The translations under genes and the position numbers were made by a program. From NCBI RefSeq assembly GCF_019097595.1, contig NC_080734.1, positions 20,851,892-20,915,891 of the forward strand: a DNA stretch of 64,000 nt, written 5' to 3'. A model generated the notes under the pieces. The model had not been told where the DNA came from. It was given only the letters and a program-made list of their open reading frames with translations, and searched no databases. Below, in pieces: positions 10,043-22,559 of this stretch. The stretch comes from Hemibagrus wyckioides (lineage: Eukaryota; Chordata; Actinopteri; Siluriformes; Bagridae). Positions within the stretch are counted from its first letter, which is position 1. The number at the start of each line of letters is the position of its first letter.

Positions 10043-10571
10043 TATCTCAGAGCCCAAGAGGGCTATGGGGTGGGTTAAAGTAGCGTTGGACTCGTCTCGC
10101 CATCCTCTAGGTGTGTGTAAAATCTTGTGCACATAGGACCTCGCGGGCGGAAGTTACGCGGCCGTGAATGCTGGCGGGTTCCGGGGCCTCTATCTCGGGC
10201 CCCCGTGGGCCCAGCGGATCGGGGTAGGTGTCATTCCACGCTGCCATGCCCCTGGACGTGGCTGCAAAATTTGGTGCGATTCAGTGCTTTGGTTCGCGAG
10301 CTACAGGCCTGGGAATTGAAATTAAAAAACATATGAATTTGAATGGAACGTATTATAGAAGGCGGCAATCCCATGACGTCACCGAAGCCTGAAGTCTGGC
10401 AAATCCCTTCAAATTCCAAAGCTCGTATCTCGGTCCCCCGGAGGGCAAAAGAGACCATCCATGGCTCGTTGCATTCATCTCGATCTCCCCTATCAGCTGC
10501 TCAAAGCTGGCGAGGATTGACCGCCGAGAGCGGGAGTTATGCAGCTATGAATGCTAACGTTCCATGGCCAG
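10043..10571. repeat. HOR unit type A2 lacking one monomer (529 bp)
   Basis: M3 10043-10190, M4A 10191-10425 (235 bp, one base short at CACGCTGCCATGCC), then a single fused monomer 10426-10571 (146 bp). The fused monomer begins as M1 (TATCTCGGTCCCCCGGAGGG) and continues at once as M2 (CAAAAGAGACCATCC). One monomer length (148 bp) was lost by exchange in the C-run and AGGGC stretch common to M1 and M2. TGACGTCA is at 10374-10381. The M1A TATAAAA is lost. Confidence 0.93.
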
Positions 10572-11417
10572 TATCTCAGAGCCCAAGAGGGCTATGGGGT
10601 GGGTTAAAGTAGCGTTGGACTCGTCTCGCCATCCTCTAGGTGTGTGTAAAATCTTGTGCACATACGACCTCGCGGGCGGAAGTTACGCGGCCGTGAATGC
10701 TGGCGGGTTCCGGGGCCTCAATCTCGGGCCCCCGTGTGCCCAGCGGATCGGGGTAGGTGGCTTTCCACGCGGGCTATGCCCCTGGACGTGCCTGCAAAAT
10801 TTGGTGCGATTCAGTGCTTTGGTTCGCGAGCCACAGGTCTCAGATGGGGAGAAAAATAAAAAATCAAAAAACCAAATGCCCTGTGTTTCCGCTGCCCGTA
10901 TCTCGGGCCACCGTGGCCTCAGCGGACCGTGGTAGGTGGCGTTGGACAGAGGCTCTCCCCTTAGACATGCCTGTAAAATTTGGCGTGATAGGGTGCTTGG
11001 GTTCGTGAGCCACGGGCCTCCGAAGTGCCATATGACTTTCTGGAGCTCTTGAGAACCGGAGCGCGGACGAGGGCACGATTGAGGCCGAGGTGAGAGCGCC
11101 TAAAACGGGCAGATTTATGCCGAATTTCCGGCTCGGTATCTCGGTCCCCTGGAGGGCTAGAGAGACGAGCCAGGTATCGTTGGACTCGTCTCGGCCTCCT
11201 CTACGAGCCTGTAAAATCTGCAGCAGACAGAAGTTCGTGGGCGGAAGTTACGAGGCCGAGATTCCGGCCAAATTCCGCGGCCCGTATCTCCGTCCCCCGA
11301 AGGGCTAAAGAGACCATCCATGGCTCGTTGCATTCATCTCGATCTCCCCTATCAGTTGCTCAAAGCTGGCGAGGATTGACCGCCGAAAGCGGGAGTTATG
11401 CAGCTATGAATGCTAAC
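10572..11417. repeat. Last HOR unit, type B, cut 13 bp before its end
   Basis: M3 10572-10719, M4B 10720-10898, M5 10899-11136, M1B 11137-11284, M2 11285-11417 (133 of 146 bases). Private changes are GCACATACGACC, CCCCGTGTGCCC, an interrupted A run (GAAAAATAAAAAATC) and CCCTGTGTTTCC. The extra private variants fit an edge unit that is homogenised less often. The unit stops after AATGCTAAC, where inner copies continue GTTCCATGG. Confidence 0.93.
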
Positions 11418-11440
11418 ATCTGTACAACATTCTGTACATC
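11418..11440. repeat. Junction and decayed first minisatellite copies
   Basis: After AATGCTAAC of the truncated satellite monomer the sequence reads ATCTGTACAACATTCTGTACATC. Two TCTGTAC motifs resemble the minisatellite TCTGTCC, so this looks like one or two mutated edge copies. Regular units begin with the AC tract at 11441. No target-site duplication or other insertion mark is visible at the joint. Confidence 0.75.
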
Positions 11441-13930
11441 ACACACACAGTTTCAATGTTTCTGTCCATCACACACACAGTTTCAATGTTTCTGTCCATC
11501 ACAAACATACTGTTTCTGTCCATCACACACACACTGTTTGTGTCCATCACACACACACCGTTTCTGTCCATCATACACACATTGTTTCTGTCCATCACAC
11601 ACACAGTTTCAATGTTTCTGTCCATCACACACACAGTTTCAATGTTTCTGTCCATCATACACACACTGTTTCTGTCCATCACACACACACTGTTTCTGTC
11701 CAACACCCACACAGTTTCAATGTTTCTGTCCATCACACACACACTGTTTCTGTCCATCACACACACACTGGTTCTGTCCATTAGACACACACTGTTTCTG
11801 TCTATCACACACACACTGTTTCTGTCCATCACACACACACTGTTTCTGTCCATCACACACACACTGGTTCTGTCCATCAGACTCACACTGTTTCACTGTT
11901 TCTGTCCATCACACACACACTGTTTCTGTCCATCATACACACACTGTTTCTGTCCATCACACACACACTGTTTCTGTCCATCATACACACACTGTTTCTG
12001 TCCATCAGATTCACACTGTTTCTGTCCTTCACACATACTTTTTCTGTCCATCATACACACACTGTTTCTGTCCATCATACTCACACTGTTTCACTGTTTC
12101 TGTCCATCACACACACACTGTTTCTGTCCATCACACACACTGTTTCACTGTTTCTGTCCATCAGACTCACACTGTTTCTGTCCATCACACACACACTGTT
12201 TCACTGTTTCTGTCCATCACACACACACTGTTTCTGTCCATCACACAAACACTGTTTGTCCATCACACACACTGTTTCTGTCCATCATACACACACTGTT
12301 TCTGTCCATCACACACACACTGTTTCTGTCCATCATACTCACACTGTTTCTGTCCATCACACACACTGTTTCTGTCCATAACACACCCACTGTTTCTGTC
12401 CATCACACACACACTGTTTCTGTCCATACCACACACAGTTTCTGTCCATCACACATACTGATTCTGTCCATCACACACACACTGTTTCACTGTTTCTGTC
12501 CATCACACACATTGTTTCTGTACATCATACACACACTGTTTCTGTCCATCACACACACTGTTTCTGTCCATCACACACAATGTTTCTGTCCATCACACAC
12601 ACAGTTTCAATGTTTCTGTCCATCACACACACAGTTTCAATATTTCTGTCCATCACACACACACTGTTTCTGTTCATCACACACACACTGTTTCTGTCCA
12701 TCACATTCACACTGTTTCTGTCCATCACACACACATTGTTTCTGTCCATCACACTCACACTGTTTCTGTCCATCACACATACTTTTTCTGTCCATCACAC
12801 ATACTTTTTCTGTCCATCACACACACACTGTTTCTGTCCATCACACACACACTGTTTGTGTCCATCACACACACACTGTTTCTGTCCATCACACACACAC
12901 TGTTTCTGTCCATCACACACACACTGTTTCTGTCCATCACACACACACAGTTTCAATGTATCTGTCCATCACACACACAGTTTCAGTGTTTCTGTCCATC
13001 ACACACACACTGTTTCTGTCCATCACACACACACTGTTTCTGTCCATCACACACACAGTTTCAATGTATCTGTCCATCACACACACAGTTTCAATGTTTC
13101 TGTCCATCACACACACACTGTTTCTGTCCATCACACACACACTGTTTCTGTCAATCACACACACACTGTTTCTGTCCATAACACTCACACTGTTTCTGTC
13201 CATCACACTCACAGTTTCTGTCCATCATACACACACTGTTTCTGTCCATCACACACACTGTTTCTGTCCATCACACATACTGTTTCAATGTTTCTGTCCA
13301 TCACACAAACAGTTTCAATGTTTCTGTCCATCACACACATACTGTGTCTGTCCATCACACACACTGTTTCTGTCCATCACAAACACAGTTTCAATGTTTC
13401 TGTCCATCACACACACACTGTTTCTGTCCATCACACACACACTGGTTATGTCCATTAGACACACACTGTTTCTGTCCATCACACACATACTGTTTCTGTC
13501 CATCACACATACTTTTTCTGTCCATCATACACACACTGTTTCTGTCCATCACACACACATTGTTTCTGTCCATCACACACACACTGTTTCACTGTTTCTG
13601 TCCATCACTCACACAATGTTTCTGTCCATCATACACACACTGTTTCTGTCCATCATAGACACACTGTTTCTGTCTATCACACACACTGTTTCTGTCCATC
13701 ACACACACAGTTTCAATGTTTCTGTCCATCACACACACACTGTTTCTGTCCATCACACACACACTGTTTCTGTCCATCATACTCACACTGTTTCTGTCCA
13801 TCACACTCACAGTTTCTGTCCATCATACACACACTGTTTCTGTCCATCACACACACTGTTTCTGTCCATCACAGACACTGTTTCAATGTTTCTGTCCATC
13901 ACACACATACTGTTTCTGTCCATCACACAC
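11441..13930. repeat. Mixed minisatellite segment, no strong higher-order period seen
   Basis: Proximal part of the field. AGTTTCAA octamer insertions are common here, next to TGTTTCAC insertions and CATAC and CTCAC variants. Isolated variants such as TCAGAC, TTAGAC and TGGTTCTG occur. I did not find a long exact duplication in this stretch by eye. Confidence 0.7.
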
Positions 13931-13944
13931 ACTGTTTCTGTCCA

Positions 13945-15080
13945 TCACACACACAGTTTCAATGTTTCTGTCCATCACACACACACTGTTTCTGTCCATC
14001 ACACACATACTGTTTCTGTCCATCACACATACTTTTTCTGTCCATCACACACACACTGTGTCTGTCCATCATACACACACTGTTTCTGTCCATCACACAC
14101 ACTGTTTCAATGTTTCTGTCCATCACACACATACTGTTTCTGTCCATCACACACACTGTTTCTGTCCATCACACACACAGTTTCAATGTTTCTGTCCATC
14201 ACACACACACTGTTTCTGTCCATCACACACATACTGTTTCTGTCCATCACACATACTTTTTCTGTCCATCACACACACACTGTTTCTGTCCATCATACAC
14301 ACACTGTTTCTGTCCATCACACACACTGTTTCAATGTTTCTGTCCATCACACACATACTGTTTCTGTCCATCACACACACTGTTTCTGTCCATCACACAC
14401 ACTGTTTCACTGTTTCTGTCCATCACACACACACTGTTTCTGTCCATCATACACACACTGTTTCTGTCCATCACACACACTGTTTCTGTCCATCACACAC
14501 ACTGTTTCAATGTTTCTGTCCATCACACACATACTGTTTCTGTCCATCACACACACTGTTTCTGTCCATCACACACACACTGTTTCACTGTTTCTGTCCA
14601 TCACACACACACTGTTTCTGTCCATCACACACATACTGTTTCTGTCCATCACACACACTGTTTCTGTCCATCACACACACACTGTTTCACTGTTTCTGTC
14701 CATCACACACACACTGTTTCTGTCCATCATACACACACTGTTTCTGTCCATCACACACACTGTTTCTGTCCATCACACACACTGTTTCAATGTTTCTGTC
14801 CATCACACACATACTGTTTCTGTCCATCACACACACTGTTTCTGTCCATCACACACACACTGTTTCACTGTTTCTGTCCATCACACACACACTGTTTCTG
14901 TCCATCACACACATACTTTTTCTGTCCATCACACACACACTGTATCTGTCCATCATACACACACTGTTTCTGTCCATCACACACACTGTTTCTGTCCATC
15001 ACACACACTGTTTCAATGTTTCTGTCCATCACACACATACTGTTTCTGTCCATCACACACACTGTCTCTGTCCATCACAC
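13945..15080. repeat. Loose higher-order repeat of about 224 bp
   Basis: The pair 13959-14156 and 14183-14380 repeats at exactly 224 bp with the same order of variants (AGTTTCAA, ATACTG, ATACTTTTTCTG, CATAC, TGTTTCAA). The module marked by CAATGTTTCTG followed by ACACATACTG recurs irregularly to about 15080, at spacings near 177 to 278 bp. It is a nine- to ten-unit HOR that has since been rearranged. Confidence 0.7.
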
Positions 15081-15419
15081 ACACACTGTTTCACTGTTTC
15101 TGTCCATCATACACACACTGTTTCTGTCCATAACACATACTGTTTCTGTCCATCACACACACTGTCTCTGTCCATCACACACACACTGTTTCACTGTTTC
15201 TGTCCATCACACACACACTGTTTCACTGTTTCTGTCCATCACACACACACTGTTTCTGTCCATCACACACACACTGTTTCTGTCCATCACACATACTGTT
15301 TCTGTCCATCACACACACACTGTTTCACTGTTTTTGTCCATCATACACACACTGTTTCTGTCCATCACACACACACTGTTTCACTGTTTCTGTCCATCAT
15401 ACACACACTGTTTCTGTCC

Positions 15420-16920
15420 ATCACACACACACTGTTTCACTGTTTCTGTCCGTCATACACACACTGTTTCTGTCCATCACACACACACTGTTTCTGTCCA
15501 TCATAGACACACTGTTTCTGTCCATCACACACTGTTTCTGTCCATCACACACGCACTGTATCTGTCCATCACACACACACTGTTTCTGTCCATCACTCAC
15601 AAACTGTTTCTGTCCATCACACTCACACTGTTTCTGTCCATCACACATACTTTTTCTTTCCATCACACACACACTGTTTCTGTCCATCATACTCACACTG
15701 TTTCTCTGTTTCTGTCCATCAAACTCACACTGTTTCTGTCCATCACACACACACTGTTTCACTGTTTCTGTCCATCACACACACACTGTTTCTGTCCATC
15801 ACACAGACTGTTTCTGTCCATCATACACACACTGTTTCTGTCCATCACACACACACTGTTTCTGTCCATCATACTCACACTGTTTCTGTCCATCACACAC
15901 ACTGTTTCTGTCCATCACACACACAGTTTCAATGTTTCTGTACATCACACACACACTGTTTCTGTCGATCACACACACTGTTTCTGTCCATCACACATAC
16001 TGCTTCTGTCCATCACACACACACTGTTTCACTGTTTCTGTCCTTCACACACACTGTTTCTGTCCATCATACACACACTGTTTCTGTCCATCACACACAG
16101 TTTCTGTCCATCACACACACTGTTTCAATGTTTCTGTCCATCACACACACTGTTTCACTGTTTCTGTCCATCAAACACACACTGTTACTGTCCATCACAC
16201 TCACATTGTTTCTGTCTATCACACACACACTGTTTGTGTCCATCAAACACACACTGTTTCTGTCCATCACACTCACATTGTTTCTGTCCATCACACACAC
16301 ACTGTTTCTGTCCATCACACTCACACTGTATCTGTCCATCACACACACACTGTTTCTGTCCATCACGCTCACACTGTTCCACTGTTTCTGTCCATCACAC
16401 TCACACTGTTCCACTGTTTCTGTCCATCACACATATTCTGTTTCTGTCCATCACACATATTCAGTTTCTGTCCATCACACACACACGTTTTCTGTCCATC
16501 ACACACACACTGTTTCTGTCCCTCACACACACACTGTTTCTGTCCCTCACACACATACTGTTTCTGTCCATCACACACACACTGTTTCTATCCATCACAC
16601 ACACACTGTTTCTGTCCATCACACACACACTGTTTCTATCCATCACACACACACTGTTTCTGTCCATCACACACACACTGTTTCTATCCATCACACACAC
16701 ACTGTTTCTGTCCATCACACACACACTGTTTCTGTCCATCACTCACACACTGTTTCTGTCCATCACATTCACACTGTTTCTGTCCATCACACACACACAC
16801 TGTTTCTGTCCAACACACTCACACTGTTTCTGTCCATCACACACACACACTGTTTCTGTCCATCACACTCACACTGTTTCTGTCCATCACACATACTGTT
16901 TCTGTCCATCATACTCACAC
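15420..16920. repeat. Composite module, copy 1
   Basis: A recognisable order of rare variants: CCGTCATAC, CATAGACAC, CACGCACTGTATC, TTTCTCTG (15701), TCCTTCAC (16041), GTTACTGTCC, TCTATCAC, TGTTTGTGTCCATCAAAC, two TGTTCCAC (16375, 16408), then TATTCTG, TATTCAG and CCCTCAC variants. The same order returns near 27.1 kb and 41.3 kb, and in parts near 17.7, 30.3, 34.5, 35.6 and 39.1 kb. Confidence 0.8.
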
Positions 16921-17699
16921 TGTTTCACTGTTTCTGTCCATCACACACACACTGTTTCTGTCCATCACACACACACTGTTTCTGTCCATTACACACACAC
17001 TGTTTCTGTCCATAACACACACACACTGTTTCTGTCCATCACACATACTGCTTCTGTCCATCACACACACACTGTTTCACTGTTTCTGTCCATCACACAC
17101 ACTGTTTCTGTCCATCATACACACACTGTTTGTCCATCACACACACTGTTTCTGTCCATCACACACACTGTTTCTGTCCATCACACATACTGTTTCTGTC
17201 CATCACACATACTGTTTCTGTCCATCATACACACACTGTTTCTGTCCATCACACACACTGTTTCTGTCCATCACACTCACACTGTTTCTGTCCATCACAC
17301 ATACTGTTTCTGTCCATCACACACACACTGTTTCTGTCCATCACACACACTGTTTCTGTCCATCATAGACACACTGTTTCTGTCCATCACACACTGTTTC
17401 TGTCCATCACACAGACAGTTTCAATGTTTCTGTCCATCACACACACACTGTTTCTGTCCATCACACTCACACTGTTTCTGTCCATCACACACACTGTTTC
17501 TGTCCATCACACACACACTGTTTCACCATTTCTGTCCATCACACACACACTGTTTCTGTCCATCACACACACACTGTTTCTGTCCATCATACTCACACTG
17601 TTTCTGTCCATCACACACACACTGTTTCACTGTTTCTGTCCATCACACACACACTGTTTCACTGATTCTATCCATCATACTCACACTGTTTCACTGTTT

Positions 17700-18400
17700 C
17701 TGTCCATCACACACACACTGTTTCACTGTTTCTGTCCGTCATACACACACTGTTTCTGTCCATCACACACACACTGTTTCTGTCCATCATAGACACACTG
17801 TTTCTGTCCATCACACACTGTTTCTGTCCATCACACACGCACTGTATCTGTCCATCACACACACACTGTTTCTGTCCATCACTCACAAACTGTTTCTGTC
17901 CATCACACACACACTGTTTCTGTCCATCACACTCACACTGTTTCTGTCCATCACACATACTTTTTCTTTCCATCACACACACACTGTTTCTGTCCATCAT
18001 ACTCACACTGTTTCTCTGTTTCTGTCCATCAAACTCACACTGTTTCTGTCCATCACACACACACTGTTTCACTGTTTCTGTCCATCACACACACACTGTT
18101 TCTGTCCATCACACAGACTGTTTCTGTCCATCATACACACACTGTTTCTGTCCATCACACACACACTGTTTCTGTCCATCATACTCACACTGTTTCTCTG
18201 TTTCTGTCCATCAAACTCACACTGTTTCTGTCCATCACACACACACTGTTTCACTGTTTCTGTCCATCACACACACACTGTTTCTGTCCATCACACAGAC
18301 TGTTTCTGTCCATCATACACACACTGTTTCTGTCCATCACACACACACTGTTTCTGTCCATCATACTCACACTGTTTCTGTCCATCACACACACTGTTTC
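17700..18400. repeat. Partial composite module with an internal 182 bp duplication
   Basis: Repeats the first part of the module at 15.42-15.92 kb. The TTTCTCTG marker at 18011 is 2310 bp downstream of the one at 15701, while the module start is offset by 2286 bp, so one 24 bp unit was gained. The TTTCTCTG segment is then doubled (18011 and 18193, 182 bp apart). The rest of the module (TCCTTCAC onward) is missing here. Confidence 0.8.
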
Positions 18401-18899
18401 TGTCCATCACACACACAGTTTCAATGTTTCTGTCCATCACACACACACTGTTTCTGTCCATCACACACACTGTTTCTGTCCATAACACACTCACACTGTT
18501 TCTGTCCATCACACACACTGTTTCTGTACATCACACACACACTGTTTCACCATTTCTGTCCATCACACACACACTGTTTCTGTCCATCACACACACACTG
18601 TTTCTGTCCATCATACTCACACTGTTTCTGTCCATCACACACACACTGTTTCACTGTTTCTGTCCATCACACACACACTGTTTCACTGATTCTATCCATC
18701 ATACTCACACTGTTTCACTGTTTCTGTCCATCACACACACACTGTTTCTGTCCATCACACTCACACTGTTTCTGTCCATCATACACACACTGTTTCTGTC
18801 CATCATAAACACACTGTTTCTGTCCATCATACACACACTGTTTCTTTCCATCATACACACTGTTTCTGTCCATCACACACACACAGTTTCAATGTTTCT

Positions 18900-21800
18900 G
18901 TCCATCACACACACACTGTTTCACTGTTTCTGTCCATCACACACACACTGTTTCTGTCCATCACACACACAATGTTTCAATGTTTCTGTCCATCACACAC
19001 ACACTGTTTCTGTCCATCACAAACACACTGTTTCTGTCCATCACACACACACTGTTTCACTGTTTCTATCCATCACACACAAACTGTTTCTGTCCATCAT
19101 ACCCACACTGTTTCACTGTTTCTGTCCATCCCAAACACACTGTTTCTGTCCATCACACACACACTGTTTCAATGTTTCTGTCCATCACACACATACTGTT
19201 TCTGTCCATCACACACACACTGTTTCTGTCCATCACACACACACTGTTTCTGTCAATCACACACACACTGTTTCTGTCCATCACACATACTGTTTCTGTC
19301 CATCACACACACACTGTTTCTGTCCATCACACATACTGTTTCTGTCCATCACACACATACTGTTTCTGTCCATCACAAACACACTGTTTCTGTCCATCAC
19401 ACACACAATGTTTCTGTCCATCACACACACTGTTTCTGTCCATCACACACACACTGTTTCTGTCCATCACACACACACTGTTTCTGTCCATCACACATAC
19501 TGCTTCTGTCCATCACACACACACTGTTTCTGTCCATCACACACACACTGTTTCTGTCCATCACACACATACTGTTTCTGTCCATCACACACACACTGTT
19601 TCTGTCCATCACACACAAACTGTTTCTGTCCATCACACACATACTGTTTCTGTCCATCACACACACACTGTTTCTGTCCATCATACTCCCACTGGTTCTG
19701 TCCATCACACACACACTGTTTCTGTCCATCACACTCACACTGTTTCTGTCCATCACACACACACTGTTTCTGTCCATCATACACACACTGTTTCTGTCCA
19801 TCATACACACACTGTTTCTGTCCATCACACTCACACTGTTTCTGTCCATCACACACACACTGTTTCTGTCCATCACACACACACTGTTTCACTGTTTCTA
19901 TCCATCACACACACACTGTTTCTGTCCATCATACTCACACTGGTTCTGTCCATCACACACACACTGTTTCTGTCCATCACACACACTGTTTCTGTCCATC
20001 ACACACACTGTTTCAATGTTTCTGTCCATCACACACACACTGTTTCACTGTTTCTGTCCATCACACACACACTGTTTCTGTCCATCACACGCACACTGTT
20101 TCTGTCCATCACACACATACTGTTTCTGTCCATCAGACACACACTGTTTCTGTCCATCATACTCACACTGTTTCTGTCCATCACACACACACTGTTTCTG
20201 TCCATCACACACACACACTGTTTCTATCCATCACACACACACTGTTTCTGTCCATCACACACACACTGTTTCTGTCCATCATACTCACACTGTTTCTGTC
20301 CATCATACTCACACTGTTTCTGTCCATCACACTCACACTGTTTCTGTCCATCATACTCACACTGTTTCTGTCCATCACACGCACACTGTTTCTGTCCATC
20401 ATACTCACACTGTTTCTGTCCATCACACACACACTGTTTCACTGTTTCTGTCCATCACACACACACTGTTTCTGTCCATCACACACACACTGTTTCTGTC
20501 CATCATACTCACACTGTTTCTGTCCATCATACACACACTGTTTCTGTCCATCATACTCACACTGTTTCTGTCCATCATACTCACACTGTTTCTGTCCATC
20601 ACACACACACTGTTTCACTGTTTCTGTCCATCACACACACACTATTTCTGTCCATCACACACACACTGTTTCACAGATTCTATCCATCATACTCACACTG
20701 TTTCACTGTTTCTGTCCATCACACACACACTGTTTCTGTCCATCACACTCACTGTTTCTGTCCATCACACACACACTGTTTCTGTCCATCACACTCACTG
20801 TTTCTGTCCATCACACACACACTGTTTCTGTCCATCACACTCACTGTTTCTGTCCATCATAAACACACTGTTTCTGTCCATCACACACACACAGTTTCAA
20901 TGTTTCTGTCCATCACACACACACTGTTTCACTGTTTCTGTCCATCACACACACAATGTTTCTGTCCATCACACACACACTGTTTCAATGTTTCTGTCCA
21001 TCACACACACACTGTTTCTGTCCATCACAAACACACTGTTTCTGTCCATCACACACACACTGTTTCACTGTTTCTGTCCATCACACACACACTGTTTCTG
21101 TCCATCACAAACACACTGTTTCTGTCCATCACACACACACTGTTTCACTGTTTCTGTCCATCATACACACTGTTTCTGTCCATCACACACACACAGTTTC
21201 AATGTTTCTGTCCATCACACACACACTGTTTCACTGTTTCTGTCCATCACACACACACTGTTTCACTGTTTCTGTCCATCACACACACACTGTTTCTGTC
21301 CATCACACATATTCTGCTTCTGTCCATCACACATATTTTGCTTCTGTCCATCACACATATTCTGTTTCTGTCCATCACACATATTCTGCTTCTGTCCATC
21401 ACACTCACACTGTTTCTGTCCATCAAACACATACTGTTTCTGTCCATCACACACAAACTGTTTCTGTCCATCACACACACACTGTTTCTGTCCATCACAC
21501 ACACACTGTTTCTGTCCATCACACACATACTGTTTCTGTCCATCACACTCACACTGTTTCTGTCCATCACACACATACTGTTTCTGTCCATCACACACAT
21601 ACTGTTTCTGTCAATCACACACACACTGTTTCTGTCCATCACACACACTGTATCTGTCCATCACACACTCACTGTTTCTGTCCATCACACATACTGTTTC
21701 TGTCCATCACACACACACTGTTTCTGTCCATCACACTCACACTGTTTCTGTCCATCACACACACACTGTTTCTGTCCATCACACACATACTGTTTCTGTC

Positions 21801-22500
21801 CATCACACTCACACTGTTTCTGTCCATCACACACATACTGTTTCACTGTTTCTGTCAATCACACACACACTGTTTCTGTCCATCACACACACACTGTTTC
21901 TGTCCATCACACACATACTGTTTCTGTCCATCACACTCACACTGTTTCTGTGCATCACACACATACTGTTTCACTGTTTCTGTCAATCACACACACACTG
22001 TTTCTGTCCATCACACACATACTGTTTCTGTCCATCACACACACACTGTTTCTGTCCATCACACACATACTGTTTAACTGTTTCTGTCCATCATACACAC
22101 ACTGTTTCTGTCCATCATACACAAACTGTTTCTGTCCATGACACACACACTGTTTCAATGTTTCTGTCCATCACACACACACTGTTTCACTGTTTGTGTC
22201 CATCACACACACACTGTTTCACTGTTTCTGTCCATCACACTCACACTGTTTCTGTCCATCACACACGCACTGTTTCTGTCCATCACACACACACTGTTTC
22301 TGTCCATCACACACACACTGTTTCTGTCCATCACACACACACACTGTTTCTGTCCATCACACACACACTGTTTCTGTCCATCACACACACACTGTTTCTG
22401 TCCATCACACACACACTGTTTCTGTCCATCACACACATGCTGTTTCTGTCCATCATACACACACTGTTTCTGTCCATCATACACACACTGTTTCTGTCCA
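18900..22500. repeat. Minisatellite segment with a TATTCTG/TATTTTG cluster near 21.3 kb
   Basis: Mostly 24 bp units with TGTTTCAC octamers. At 21300-21395 there are ACATATTCTG and one ACATATTTTG variants, followed by a series of CTCAC, ATAC, AAAC and TCAATC variants to about 21650. The same series, in the same order, returns at 36.73-37.5 kb and 40.26-40.8 kb, and a shorter relative lies at 43.8-44.3 kb. Confidence 0.7.
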
Positions 22501-22559
22501 TCACACACACACTGTTTCAATGTTTCTGTCCATCACACACACACTGTTTCACTGTTTGT

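Larger units (their letters stand above)
1..11417. repeat. CpG-rich satellite array of ~148 bp monomers arranged in 678/859 bp higher-order units
   Basis: Tandem array in one orientation. Monomers are recognised by an anchor TATCTC(G/C/A)G followed by a C-run; anchor spacings are 148, 146, 148 and 236 (A units) or 148, 146, 148, 179 and 238 (B units). Most monomers share a TAAAATCT or CAAAATTT core. M1 and M3 share GTTGGACTCG and GGGCGGAAGTTACG, with a degenerate match in M2. The five monomer types are therefore likely diverged copies of one ancestor. Copies of the same unit class differ at only a few positions, so the array is well homogenised. Many CpG dinucleotides are retained. Short open frames recur once per unit and are not conserved genes. 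No known family name can be given from the sequence alone. Confidence 0.97.

Noticed and set aside
11413..11886. Reverse-strand frames reading MDRNSVCV or CDGQKQCV repeats
   Set aside because: Same minisatellite read on the other strand; they end and restart wherever unit length changes.
14110..20862. Open frame of 2250 codons and similar giant frames (28840-35991, 22138-28503, 18972-25211) as repetitive secreted or structural proteins
   Set aside because: All are direct readings of the 24 bp unit, present in three forward frames at once, with frame switches wherever a 22 or 32 bp unit occurs. There is no start context, signal peptide, non-repeat domain or codon bias.
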